From the NCBI RefSeq assembly GCF_014203645.1, contig NZ_JACHJL010000024.1, positions 48,854 through 112,853 of the forward strand: a stretch of 64,000 bases of DNA, given 5' to 3'. The translations under genes and the position numbers were made by a program. Source of the stretch: Streptomyces zagrosensis. Its GTDB lineage: Bacteria > Actinomycetota > Actinomycetes > Streptomycetales > Streptomycetaceae. Shown here in pieces: positions 27,572-35,574 of this stretch; the stretch's first letter is position 1, and each line of letters starts with the position of its first letter. The notes under the pieces are model-generated. The model searched no databases and was not told the DNA's origin. It worked only from the letters and a program-made list of their open reading frames with translations.

Positions 27572-28989
27572 GCCTGGCCCCCTGCCACCGCCGCGACCCC
27601 GGGCGCCGGGGCGAGGAGTTCCTCGGCGGCCCCGTTCACCAGGCGGCGGGCGATGTCGATGCCCATCTTCACCGCGTGGTCCATGTTGCCGATCTCGTAT
27701 CGCCAAGTGCCGAACCGGCCCCGCGGGTAGATCCCACGGGCTTCCATCCACGGCACCACCTCGGCCAAGGCCGCATCACGGCCCAAGGTGGGCACCGGGT
27801 AGGCGTACTCGATCACCTCCAGGTGGGCGCTGGCCAGCGGCGCGTGCTCGGGAACCAGGCCGTGGCGCCGCACTGCCTGGTCGCAGTCGTGGACCAGCCC
27901 GTAGGTGTTCAGGTGCGTCCCCGGGAGCATGGAGGTTTCGGTCATCCATGCGCTGAACGCCTGCGGGTTGGCGTCGGGGACGTTGGCGGGCGCGTACTTG
28001 CTGAAGTTCGTGGCCCGGTAGAACGGCACGTCCTGCTGAGGGAAGTACAGCCAGGACCGCTCATCGGTGGTGGGGGCCTGGTAACCCAGGCCGACCATGG
28101 CCACGGACGTGTGCCGCAGCTGCCCGGCTGCCGCCCGCACCGCCTGCGGGGCGCCCGACGTCATGGCGGCGAGCTGGTCCAGCGGACCGGTGGCCACCAG
28201 GTGGTCGAAGCCGATCCGCTCGCCGTCGGCGAGGGTCACGGTGTGGGACGCGGGGTCGACGGCGACCGCGCGGGCTGCGGTGCGCAGGCCGCCGTCCAGG
28301 CGTGCGGCCAGTCGGCGCCAGATCTCCCCGGTACCGCCGCGGGCGGGAAAGGCGAAGGTGGCGTTGGGGCCCCACCGCCGGGCAGGCCGGGCGGTACCGC
28401 AGAAGGCGGCCAGGATCTCCTCGGCGCTGACCGGGGCGATGCGCTCGGCCACCCAGGAGGAAGCCATCTGCTCAGGTGCCGTCGCCCAGATCTTGGAGTT
28501 GTACGGGCTAAAGAACCGTTCCACCAGCCCTGATCCATACATCGCTTGTAGCCAGGTGGCGAAGTCGGCACCGGCGGGCAGCTCCTCGCGCCGCTGGCAG
28601 GCGAGCAGCAGATCGTGCACACACGCCGCGGCGTCCTCGGCCGGGAGGTGGCGCAGGTGGTGCTGGAAGGGGTAGGGCACCCAACGGTCGCGGAAGCGGA
28701 CGTAGGAGGACCGGTCGTGGTGCAGCAACTCGTCGGCAGTGAACAGCTCGGCCAGCAGCCGGTCGAACTCGCCGAAGTGGGAGAAGACCACGTGACCGCC
28801 CAGATCCCAGGTGAAGCCGGCCGCATCGACCACGGACGAGGCAAGGCCACCGGGCGCCGGGGCCGCCTCCAGCAGCACCCAGGCGCGGTGGCCAAGTCGC
28901 TGAAGTTCGTTTGCGCAGGCCAGGCCGCAGGGCCCGGCCCCGAGGATGGCGATCCGGTCGGACCGTAACGGATGCGAGGAACGGGGCAT
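27568..28989 (-). CDS. FAD-dependent UDP-galactopyranose mutase-like protein
   Basis: The 473-residue flavoprotein has an N-terminal Rossmann dinucleotide motif (IAILGAGPCGLACANELQRLG), the substrate-side GGHVVFSHFGEFD segment, and a RWVPYPFQHHL region. The C-terminal segment RFGTWRYEIGNMDHAVKMG with its R-x-G pattern resembles the FAD-binding end of UDP-galactopyranose mutases and relatives. If it is a mutase it would make a furanose nucleotide sugar for the adjacent glycosyltransferases; a different amine-oxidase-fold activity is possible. The ATG has an AAGGAGGGC ribosome-binding site. Confidence 0.8.
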   Translation of the reverse strand: MPRSSHPLRSDRIAILGAGPCGLACANELQRLGHRAWVLLEAAPAPGGLASSVVDAAGFTWDLGGHVVFSHFGEFDRLLAELFTADELLHHDRSSYVRFRDRWVPYPFQHHLRHLPAEDAAACVHDLLLACQRREELPAGADFATWLQAMYGSGLVERFFSPYNSKIWATAPEQMASSWVAERIAPVSAEEILAAFCGTARPARRWGPNATFAFPARGGTGEIWRRLAARLDGGLRTAARAVAVDPASHTVTLADGERIGFDHLVATGPLDQLAAMTSGAPQAVRAAAGQLRHTSVAMVGLGYQAPTTDERSWLYFPQQDVPFYRATNFSKYAPANVPDANPQAFSAWMTETSMLPGTHLNTYGLVHDCDQAVRRHGLVPEHAPLASAHLEVIEYAYPVPTLGRDAALAEVVPWMEARGIYPRGRFGTWRYEIGNMDHAVKMGIDIARRLVNGAAEELLAPAPGVAAVAGGQA

Positions 28990-29016
28990 GAAGCCCTCCT
29001 TCGGTCAGCGGACACA

Positions 29017-29145
29017 TCAGATGCGGCTCAGCCACTGGGCCGGGCCGTGGTGATGGTGCGAGGTCAAGGTGGCCCAGCCGCCGATGCGTAACGGGAACAG
29101 CGGCGGGGCTGGCTCGCGGGCAGGCGGCAGTAGGCGGGGCACCAT
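29017..29145 (-). CDS. candidate 42-residue peptide ahead of the flavoprotein gene
   Basis: This small frame fills most of the gap between the first small peptide and the flavoprotein gene, ending 27 bases before the latter. Codon third positions are mostly G or C, as in real genes here. The peptide has a Pro-rich first half (LLPPAREPAPPLFPLRI) and a second half reading GGWATLTSHHHHGPAQWL before a final SRI, with four consecutive histidines. The ribosome-binding site is weak (CAGG), and ATG 29145 or GTG 29148 could start it. It could be a substrate of the operon enzymes or merely a chance frame. Confidence 0.4.
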   Translation of the reverse strand: MVPRLLPPAREPAPPLFPLRIGGWATLTSHHHHGPAQWLSRI

Positions 29146-29207
29146 CACCTGCTGCCGCTGGTCAAGGCCCGGGCCTGCCCGCCCGGGGGAGCAGGCATTT
29201 CGGGTGG

Positions 29208-29315
29208 TCAGGCGTTGGTGACCGCGGCGAACTCACCCGTCCGTCGGCGGCGGGTCTTCTGGATCAGACGATGCGCTGGGCGTTGAGAACAGGAGTTGTT
29301 CGGCAGCGTCTTCAT
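29208..29315 (-). CDS. 35-residue basic peptide coupled to the RsbW-like gene
   Basis: A short frame starts with ATG overlapping the stop of the RsbW-like gene as ATGA and has an AAGGAGAAGG sequence upstream, so translation is plausible. The peptide begins MKTLPNNSCSQRPAHRL and has an arginine-rich centre (KTRRRRTGEF) and one cysteine. I recognise no family. Its position at the head of the enzyme operon suggests a substrate or a regulatory leader peptide. Confidence 0.5.
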   Translation of the reverse strand: MKTLPNNSCSQRPAHRLIQKTRRRRTGEFAAVTNA

Positions 29316-29854
29316 GCACGGCCTTCTCCTTCGTCGTAGGGCAGGCTGCACACCATCTGCTTGCCGACCGGTGTGGGGTGGACCTGCCAGCCGGGGGCGA
29401 GCTTGTCCACCAAGCCCAGTCCCCGGCCGGACTCGGCATTCCCGTCGTCGAGCTCAACCGGCCGGCGGCTGGGTATCAGGTCCGGCTCGGGGTCGTGGAC
29501 CTTCACCGACACCCCGTCCTCTTTGACGTCGACCTCGACGACCAAGGGGACGTGGTCGCCACAGGCCCGAACCGAGTTCCCGATCAGCTCCGAGGTGATC
29601 AGCTGCACCATCTCGCTGGTCCCGGTGCCCACCCCGGCCTCGCACAGCGCCTTGGCCGCAAGCTCGCGCACCCTGCGCAGGTGGGCCGCCGAGGCGTTCA
29701 TGTGGACGCAAAAACCGGTAGGCCGAGCCCGTAAGTAGAACCCAGCGCTTGACCGGGCCTGCTGCCTGTCCACGAACACGGCTGCCTCCAACCTGCGGCG
29801 CATGGCCGCGCGTGGGATCAAGTGACCATGCATCACGGCGAGTTCACCTCGCAT
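29312..29854 (-). CDS. RsbW/HATPase-like regulatory kinase
   Basis: The 180-residue protein has a GHKL ATPase fold of the anti-sigma or serine-kinase type. LITSELIGNSVRACGD is the N box; a DPEPDLIP segment and ESGRGLGLVDKLA form the glycine-rich G box. I chose the ATG at 29854, which has GGAGAGG upstream; the longest frame uses a TTG and has no support. It lies divergent from the XRE and DUF397 genes, reproducing the Streptomyces AbaA/WhiJ-type regulatory triad of ATPase, XRE regulator and DUF397 protein. Its stop overlaps the small peptide gene, which ties the regulator to the enzyme operon. Confidence 0.82.
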   Translation of the reverse strand: MRGELAVMHGHLIPRAAMRRRLEAAVFVDRQQARSSAGFYLRARPTGFCVHMNASAAHLRRVRELAAKALCEAGVGTGTSEMVQLITSELIGNSVRACGDHVPLVVEVDVKEDGVSVKVHDPEPDLIPSRRPVELDDGNAESGRGLGLVDKLAPGWQVHPTPVGKQMVCSLPYDEGEGRA

Positions 29855-29974
29855 GGCCTCTCCGTCACGAGGATGCACCCTTTCTCGTGTGGGCCGCAAC
29901 CTTTCTGCCCAATGGGCATCCAATTACTGAGATCGGGGTCGTGTTTCCGCCCTGGGCGGTGCCAGACTGCGCAT

Positions 29975-30859
29975 ATGCCGCACGTTCAGCTGGTGCCCAC
30001 CATCCGTCGCCGCCGCCTCGCGCAGACGCTGAAGAAGCTCCGCAAGGACGCCGGGATGACGTCGGAGGACGTCGCCGCCGCCCTGGGATGGCAAGTCCCC
30101 AAGCTGTCCAAAATCGAGAATGTCCGGCAGCAGATCCAACCGGCCGAAGTCACGGAACTACTCAAGGCCCTTGGCTACAAACAGGACGACCTGAAGAACG
30201 CCGAGGTCTTCACCGCGCTAGAGAACCTCGCCAGGGACGCCCGCAAAAAGCCCGGCTGGTGGCAGACGTACAGCGGCGTCGTCTCGCCGTCCTACGCGGA
30301 CTACATCTCGCTGGAGGAAGACGCCGAGCAGATCTGCGAGTGGACACCGCTGGTAATCCCCGGCCTGCTGCAAACCACCACGTACGCACGAGAGACCATC
30401 GCCGGGACCACCAGCTCCAGGACGCCCGAGGAGATCGCGGCACTGGCAGAAGTGCGGCAAGCCCGCCAAGCCGTGCTCACGCGTCGAGACCACCCGCTGG
30501 CGCTGTGGGCGATCATCCACGAAACGGCCCTCAAGACGCGGTTTGAGATCCGCCCCACCACGATGCGCGAGCAGCTTCGAAAGCTGCTCGACACCACCGA
30601 CATGCCGAACGTGACCATCCAGATCATGCCCTCGGACTCCACCGCCCACCCCGGAATACTCGGCGGCTTCAGCCTGGTCAGCTTCCCCGGACCCACCCCA
30701 GACGTCGTGCTGTTGGAGAACCTCAGCGGCGCTACCTACGTTGAGGGCGACGGCACGCAACCCTTCACAGGCGCACTCGAACGCATCCGCGCCACGGCCC
30801 TGTCGGTGGAGGACTCACTCGCACGAATCGCACAGATACAAGAAAGGCACCGGAAGTGA
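29975..30859 (+). CDS. XRE-family regulator with DUF5753-type C-terminal domain
   Basis: The 294-residue protein has an N-terminal helix-turn-helix (about residues 12-66; MTSEDVAAALGWQVPKLSKI) and a long C-terminal domain with LEEDAEQICEWTPLVIPGLLQ, a signature of the streptomycete WhiJ-like regulators. The ATG at 29975 has no ribosome-binding site and may be leaderless. Its stop overlaps the DUF397 gene as GTGA. The divergent promoter region with the RsbW-like gene is 120 bases long and is its likely target. Confidence 0.92.
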   Translation: MPHVQLVPTIRRRRLAQTLKKLRKDAGMTSEDVAAALGWQVPKLSKIENVRQQIQPAEVTELLKALGYKQDDLKNAEVFTALENLARDARKKPGWWQTYSGVVSPSYADYISLEEDAEQICEWTPLVIPGLLQTTTYARETIAGTTSSRTPEEIAALAEVRQARQAVLTRRDHPLALWAIIHETALKTRFEIRPTTMREQLRKLLDTTDMPNVTIQIMPSDSTAHPGILGGFSLVSFPGPTPDVVLLENLSGATYVEGDGTQPFTGALERIRATALSVEDSLARIAQIQERHRK

Positions 30860-31077
30860 ACGAAGCAAAGGCGGAGTTGTACACGCACGACCTCTCCGCC
30901 GCCCGCTGGCGCAAGGCCAAGGCCAGCGGACCGGAACACAACTGCGTTGAGATCACCGACCTCCCCAAAGGCGGCATCGCCGTACGCGACTCCAAGAACC
31001 CCCACCTGGAACCACTTCGGTACACCGCGACCGAGTGGCACGCGTTCCGGCAGGCCATGATCAGCGGAGAGCTCTGA
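30856..31077 (+). CDS. DUF397 protein
   Basis: The 73-residue protein has the conserved plan of this family: ARWRKAKASGPEHNCVEI, then GGIAVRDSKNP, then ATEWHAFRQAMISGEL. These small proteins accompany XRE/WhiJ-like regulators and are thought to modulate them. The GTG start overlaps the XRE stop (GTGA). A strong terminator follows 12 bases after the stop. Confidence 0.92.
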   Translation: MNEAKAELYTHDLSAARWRKAKASGPEHNCVEITDLPKGGIAVRDSKNPHLEPLRYTATEWHAFRQAMISGEL

Positions 31078-31089
31078 CCAGCGCAAACC

Positions 31090-31130
31090 GCGGTTGTCTT
31101 CCCCCGACCGAACCGGGGGAAGACAACCGC
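31090..31130 (+). terminator. strong hairpin after the XRE-DUF397 pair
   Basis: A perfect 16-base stem (31090-31105 with 31115-31130) encloses a nine-base loop. The arms include GTTGTCTTCCCCC and its complement. It ends the XRE-DUF397 transcript. There is no T-run, which is common in streptomycetes. Confidence 0.85.
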
Positions 31131-31246
31131 CGCGACATGACAGCCCTACCCCAGCCGCCACCATCCCCAGCCCCGCCAGGCCCCCGCAAAGATCACCAGA
31201 ACACAGCTCGACGCCACTGTCAGACCCCCACGTCAGAATGTGGCGC

Positions 31247-31591
31247 ATGACGGACCAGAACACCCACTCCACCCGGAGCCCACGGCAGATCCCCGCCTGG
31301 ACTCACACGGTCGGGCCCGGCTGGACCGCCCTGCTCGACCAACTCCACCGCGACCTGCTCACCCTTGCCCCGGACTACCAGCTCGACAGCCTCACCACCC
31401 GGTTCGGTAGCCTGCGCATCCACCTCACAAACCGCTTCGACGAGGCCGGCGAGTACGACGGCGCCTTCGTGGACGCCGCGACCGCCCTCACCGACGCCGC
31501 CGAGACAGCCTCCGAGCACACCTGCGAGCATTGCGCAGCCCCCGGCCACCCCCGCTTCCGCAGCGACCACCACCGCACGTGGATCAGTTGA
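31247..31591 (+). CDS. conserved-looking hypothetical protein with CxxC motif
   Basis: The 114-residue protein has GWTALLDQLHRDLLTLAPDYQL and FGSLRIHLTNRFDEAGEYD in the middle and ends in CEHCAAPGHPRF, a possible zinc-binding turn. I do not recognise a family. It starts at an ATG 10 bases after AGAAT, suggesting leaderless expression; the longer frame upstream is Pro/Ser-rich noise. It stands alone after the terminator. Confidence 0.65.
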   Translation: MTDQNTHSTRSPRQIPAWTHTVGPGWTALLDQLHRDLLTLAPDYQLDSLTTRFGSLRIHLTNRFDEAGEYDGAFVDAATALTDAAETASEHTCEHCAAPGHPRFRSDHHRTWIS

Positions 31592-31626
31592 TCGACTGAC
31601 GTCCGCGAAAGGGCCCCATGGGTTGG

Positions 31627-32358
31627 TCACCGCGTGGGGTCAGGTCTGTACCGCGGGGTGCCGGCGGGCGCGGGCGCAGGGCTGCGGAGGGTAGTGGGGC
31701 GGGGAGTGAGGAGGAGGGTTTCATAGGTGTGATGGCGGCGGTGGGTGATGCGGTGGTGCAGGAGGTGGGCGGCCTGTTCCATCTGGCCGGTGTCGATGAG
31801 GGCGCGTGTGAGGGTGTCCTGGATGATCTCGCGTTCCACCCGCACCCCGCCGACGCGTTCGGCCTCCTGTCCCAGGGGGGTGAGGAGGGCGACGGCTTTA
31901 CCGGGACGGCCAGCCGTCATGTGCGCGAGGGCCTGGATCACAGGGGCTAGGACCTGGTGGTAGTCCGGGCGCCGGTCACTCCTGGCCCGCTCGGCCATGG
32001 CCTGCAGCGCGTCAGTGTCAGCGGCCACAGCAGCGAGGGCGAGCTGGAAGGTGTGGAAGACCTCCGCCCACCCACCACCCTCGGCGACCAATTGATGGAT
32101 GTGGTCCAGGCCGCTGGTGCGGGCGGGAGCCTGCCCGGCCGCGGCGTGAGCGGATTGCAGATGCGCGCGCACTTGACGGCGCCCCAGGCGTTCTGCGTCC
32201 GCATACGCCCACAATGCCACCGCCAACGGCGAGTGCGGCTCGCGCCCGGCCCACGACCGAAGCGCCGACAACGCCCGGCCACTCATCGCCAGCCACTCAC
32301 CCACCGCACCCCCACCGGCCTCCAGCAACTCCGTACCGCCGGCCCGAACCGTTCCCAT
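31627..32358 (-). CDS. tetratricopeptide-like helical protein
   Basis: The 243-residue protein is built from repeated helical pairs (SGRALSALRSWAGREPHSPL and further repeats) and ends in a Pro/Thr-rich tail. It resembles the C-terminal TPR-like half of streptomycete XRE-TPR regulators, but no DNA-binding domain precedes it. It may be a truncated regulator or a stand-alone adaptor. I chose the ATG at 32358 for its GGAGG site eight bases upstream. The upstream neighbour on this strand is a 63-residue small protein 193 bases away. Confidence 0.6.
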   Translation of the reverse strand: MGTVRAGGTELLEAGGGAVGEWLAMSGRALSALRSWAGREPHSPLAVALWAYADAERLGRRQVRAHLQSAHAAAGQAPARTSGLDHIHQLVAEGGGWAEVFHTFQLALAAVAADTDALQAMAERARSDRRPDYHQVLAPVIQALAHMTAGRPGKAVALLTPLGQEAERVGGVRVEREIIQDTLTRALIDTGQMEQAAHLLHHRITHRRHHTYETLLLTPRPTTLRSPAPAPAGTPRYRPDPTR

Positions 32359-32551
32359 GTACCCGTCCTCCACATCAGCGCCACGCCCCAGGCGAAATCG
32401 CCTCGCAGGCAACTGAACCACCCCTTGTTCAACGAGCCCGCACCAACCCCGGTCACCCAAAATGGGCGAATGACGGCCTTGGAGCGGGTTCGCCTCGGGC
32501 GATGACGCCCCTGAGCCAGCGATGAGTGTGCGGCAGGCGGCAGCCGGCCTG

Positions 32552-32743
32552 CTAGACCTCTGGGATCCCCTCCCGGCCGCCTTCGGGCGAGGGGCCTCCG
32601 TTGTCCTCGATGACGTCCTCCGGGGTCTTGCCGCTGCCCTGCCACTGGGCGGCGATCGCCGCCTGCCTGGCCATGGACTGCTTCTTGAACCATGTCAGCT
32701 GTGCACCTGAGAGGATTTCGAGGAAATTGTTGATCGCGCCCAT
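32552..32743 (-). CDS. 63-residue small protein of unknown function
   Basis: The ATG is preceded by a good GAGGAG ribosome-binding site. The peptide reads MGAINNFLEILSGAQLTWFK at the start, has an alanine- and glutamine-rich helix, and ends in an acidic Gly/Pro-rich tail (PEDVIEDNGGPSPEGG). Codon use fits a real gene. An amphipathic helix near the N-terminus is possible. No family is recognised. Confidence 0.6.
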   Translation of the reverse strand: MGAINNFLEILSGAQLTWFKKQSMARQAAIAAQWQGSGKTPEDVIEDNGGPSPEGGREGIPEV

Positions 32744-32926
32744 TGCGTGCTCCTCAATCGAAGAAAGTTTCCTTCCCTCTTTTTAGCGCCTGCCGGTGTC
32801 CGCGCTGCTTCTGTCGTGAGCCGCACGCCTGGGCCCCATTCCAGTAACGAGGCAGCGAACGCGCAGCTCAGGTGAGGGGATAGTCGCGTTGGCACGGTCG
32901 GCTTCGGTCGGCGTGCTGACTGAGCG

Positions 32927-33262
32927 ATGCTCACTCGCACGGGTGATGTGTGGGGGCGTGCATCCGTCGCTGTGCCGGATGAGCGCATGGCGGATCTGCT
33001 GCTGGCCGCCTGGCGCTCCCAAGACCGGCCGGGAGGCGAACCACGTGTGGCGGTGGTGGACTGGTCGCAGGACTGCTGTGTGTGGGAGTTGGGGCCGTTG
33101 TGCGACACGTTGACAAACCGCGGAGACCAGGCGTGGTGTTGCACGCCAGATGACTTGGTGTTCTCTCAACACCAGGTCCGCGTCCGCACACCCCAAGGAA
33201 GACGCGCGCCCTGTGACGGTCGTGCTCCGGCGTGTTCTGGTCAGCGAACTGCGCGGCGTTAG
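32927..33262 (+). CDS. short hypothetical protein or gene remnant
   Basis: The first 70 or so codons have GC-rich third positions and a protein-like sequence (SVAVPDERMADLLLAAWRS, VAVVDWSQDCCVWELGPLC). The last 30 are Arg/Ala-rich and look like readthrough. There is no ribosome-binding site before the ATG, and a stop codon lies just upstream in frame. It may be the remnant of a longer gene. Confidence 0.35.
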   Translation: MLTRTGDVWGRASVAVPDERMADLLLAAWRSQDRPGGEPRVAVVDWSQDCCVWELGPLCDTLTNRGDQAWCCTPDDLVFSQHQVRVRTPQGRRAPCDGRAPACSGQRTARR

Positions 33263-33519
33263 ATGCCAGCCGGGCAGGACCCCGCGGCCCGCATAGGCGT
33301 TGTGGGCTTTGAGCACCCAGGCATCCCTGGTGCGCGTGGGCCGGGCCCAGGAGGTCGCCCTGTTCACCGTAGGGATACTGACCGTCCGGCACTTTGGCCG
33401 GGAGCGGCCGTTGCGGGCCGGGTAGGGGAGGGCTCCGGGTGGGCTAGGACCGCTCATGAGCGGTCCTCCGTGAGGGGGGAGTACGAGGTCGCCCGCCGAC
33501 GAGCGGGAAAGGGGCTGGT

Positions 33520-34068
33520 ATGCACGAGGAGACCGCGACACGCGAGCCCACGGTGATGTTGGACAGGCTGCGGCCTGGCGACTGGGTGGCGGTGCACGCT
33601 TGGAGACGTTTGGACCAGGTGTGCCGTTTCCAGCCCTGGGGCCCCGAGACGCAGGAGCAGACCCAAGCGTTCGTGCGTGAGGCCGCACGGGCGTGGTCGC
33701 GTGATCCGCAGTACCGGTTCCCCTATCTCGCCCGCCGCGGGGATGATGTCGTCGGTATGGGGGAGCTGCATGTACGGGATGAGGAACAGCGCCAAGGCGA
33801 GGTCGTGTGTTTCGTGCACCCCAACGCCTGGGGAGGGACCGGCACGGCGATCGCGCACGAACTGTTGCGTCGAGGGTTCGAACAGCTGGGGCTTCACCGC
33901 ATCTACGCCACATGCGATCCCCGTAACCGCCGCTCGGCCCGGGTGCTCACCAAGGTTGGAATGACGTACGAGAGGCGGCACCGGCACACCGTGCTGATCC
34001 GGGACGGTTGGCGGGACTCGGACATCTTCAGCATCCTCGAGCATGAGTGGCGCCGCCAGCCAGCTTGA
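33520..34068 (+). CDS. GNAT-family N-acetyltransferase (RimJ/RimL-like)
   Basis: The 182-residue acetyltransferase has the GNAT core: GDDVVGMGELHV and EVVCFVHPNAWGGTGTAIAHELLRRGFE as strand-helix motif A (acetyl-CoA pyrophosphate binding, in a variant form). HRIYATCDPRNRRSARVLTKVGM follows as the motif B region with the conserved Asn/Ser-Ala pattern. It would acetylate an amine substrate; RimJ/RimL relatives act on protein N-termini or small molecules. An AAGGGG ribosome-binding site precedes the ATG. Confidence 0.9.
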   Translation: MHEETATREPTVMLDRLRPGDWVAVHAWRRLDQVCRFQPWGPETQEQTQAFVREAARAWSRDPQYRFPYLARRGDDVVGMGELHVRDEEQRQGEVVCFVHPNAWGGTGTAIAHELLRRGFEQLGLHRIYATCDPRNRRSARVLTKVGMTYERRHRHTVLIRDGWRDSDIFSILEHEWRRQPA

Positions 34069-34101
34069 TCTTCAACCTAGAGATCCGAACGGTTCGTCTA
34101 G

Positions 34102-34392
34102 GCCAACGTCTCCGCCGCCGCCCAGGCCAGCGGCGACACCGCGGTGCACGCCTGGGTGACCGCCCGGGAAGCGATGGTGCCCCTCAACTGGGGTCAGCCC
34201 GCCGCAGCCCTGCGCCTCGCCGACCACGCCCGCGCACTGGCAGGCGACGGCATCTCAGCCGCCGCCGCGCTCGCTGCCGCCGCACAGGCCCGCGCACACG
34301 CAGCCCTCGGACACGCCGCCGAAGCCCGCAAAGCCATAGCCGACGCCGAGCGCGCCCCTGCTCGCCTGCGCGACACCGACGCCTCGGAAGAA
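34102..34392 (+). pseudogene. C-terminal fragment of an XRE-TPR type regulator
   Basis: The frame opens directly after a stop codon and reads ANVSAAAQASGDTAVHAW, then NWGQPAAALRLADHAR and ARAHAALGHAAEARKAIAD. This is the typical TPR-like tail of large streptomycete regulators. There is no start codon or N-terminal domain. It ends where an antisense transposase fragment begins, so the gene was cut by insertion or deletion. Confidence 0.6.
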
Positions 34393-34399
34393 CCGGTGC

Positions 34400-34656
34400 G
34401 TTTCGGCGGCGAGTTCGGCCTGACCGAGCACCTGGTGCACCCCGACCGGCTTACCCCTCGGCCGCGTGACCAGCGCTTCCCGGCCACCGGCCTGCCACTT
34501 CGCCCACCACCCGCCGACCGCCTTCAGCGACACTCCGGAGAATGCCGCCACGTCTTCACGTTCCCGCCCCGCCACCAACGCGGCCACCGCCCGCAACCGC
34601 AGGACCTCCTGCGCCGACGGCGACAGATGCCGCGCGTCCCCCACCAGATCGCTCAC
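34400..34656 (-). pseudogene. N-terminal fragment of an IS630-like transposase
   Basis: From the ATG at 34656 the frame reads LSPSAQEVLRLRAVAALVAG, then FSGVSLKAVGGWWAKWQAGG and LVTRPRGKPVGVHQVLG. This is the helix-turn-helix region of IS630-type transposases. After about 80 codons similarity ends at the boundary with the TPR fragment, and the catalytic DDE domain is missing. It is a dead insertion-sequence remnant. The boundary is approximate. Confidence 0.65.
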
Positions 34657-34763
34657 ACACCGCCAACGACCCAGAACCCGAACCGTTTCGGATCAATAGA
34701 TGTTGGATGGTGTTGTGGTCCCGCCGGGGAGCCGGTCGGTGGCTCCGCCTCCAGGAGGCGCTG

Positions 34764-35408
34764 TTACACACCTCTCAGAGACGGCCACGCCTCTGTTGCC
34801 GAGATATGGCTCGGGCCATTCTGGATTTCATCCCCATTGGATTTGACGGTTAGCTCGCCCCTGAAGAACCACCATCCCAGTTGGCCTGCACCGAGTGCGC
34901 ACGCCTCGACTCCATACTCGAAGGCAGTTCCTTTGAGGGAAGGCCAAGCCTCGGTGGAGGTGATGAGGCATGGACCTTTCTCGATGCTTGAACCAGCAGT
35001 TTTGACTGCCCGATTCCCCTTGAAGAACCACCACCCCAGGCTTCCGGCGCCGATAACAGCGGCGTCGATCCCTGATTCGAAGATTGTGCCCTTCAACGCG
35101 GGCCAACCTTCATCGTCTGTGATCTTGCAGGGCCCTTTCAGGATCTCCGTCCCGTTGGTCTTGACGATCTGATTCCCCTTGAAGAACCACCAAGTGGAAC
35201 CCTCGCCCTCCGCGCAGGCATCGATCCCGTTCTCGAAGTCGGTGCCCTTGAGCCCCGTCCAGCCGGGTTCATCGGTGATCCTGCAGGGGCCGCTCAGGAT
35301 CTCCGTCCCGTTGGACTTGACGATCTGATTCCCCTTGAAGAACCACCATCCCAGCGCCCCAGCCCCCTGCGCGCAGGCGTCGACCCCATTCTCGAACCCA
35401 ATAGCCAT
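34764..35408 (-). CDS. four-repeat hemopexin-like propeller protein
   Basis: The 214-residue protein consists of four tandem repeats of about 48 residues. Each has the pattern FENGIDACAxGxGxxGWWFFKGNQIVKTNG and then a GPCxITDxxGWPxLKGT segment. This matches the hemopexin blade layout (WFFKGN resembling the FFKGD strand), and four repeats would close one propeller. There is no signal peptide. Hemopexin-like proteins bind heme, metals or other ligands, and in bacteria several accompany toxins; the ligand is unknown here. The region has lower G+C than the rest of the element. The ATG at 35408 is preferred over one at 35420, but neither has a strong ribosome-binding site. Confidence 0.78.
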   Translation of the reverse strand: MAIGFENGVDACAQGAGALGWWFFKGNQIVKSNGTEILSGPCRITDEPGWTGLKGTDFENGIDACAEGEGSTWWFFKGNQIVKTNGTEILKGPCKITDDEGWPALKGTIFESGIDAAVIGAGSLGWWFFKGNRAVKTAGSSIEKGPCLITSTEAWPSLKGTAFEYGVEACALGAGQLGWWFFRGELTVKSNGDEIQNGPSHISATEAWPSLRGV

Positions 35409-35574
35409 GCCACACACCATCCATTTCTTTGTGATTCAGATTCCTGGCGCCCTTAGGCGTCTGCTCGCTGATTTACTACGCACTCACAGGAAGCCGCGAC
35501 CCTAATGACACAAACGGGCCTTCACTTCCTCACGGCAGTCAAAGAACTGAATGACCCGGGGGTCCAGACTGCAG

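Noticed and set aside
22033..29315. Cargo operon considered as a lasso-peptide or lanthipeptide cluster because of the HPr-kinase-like gene
   Set aside because: There is no asparagine-synthetase-like macrocyclase, leader peptidase, lanthionine synthetase or radical SAM enzyme. The short frames match no known precursor.
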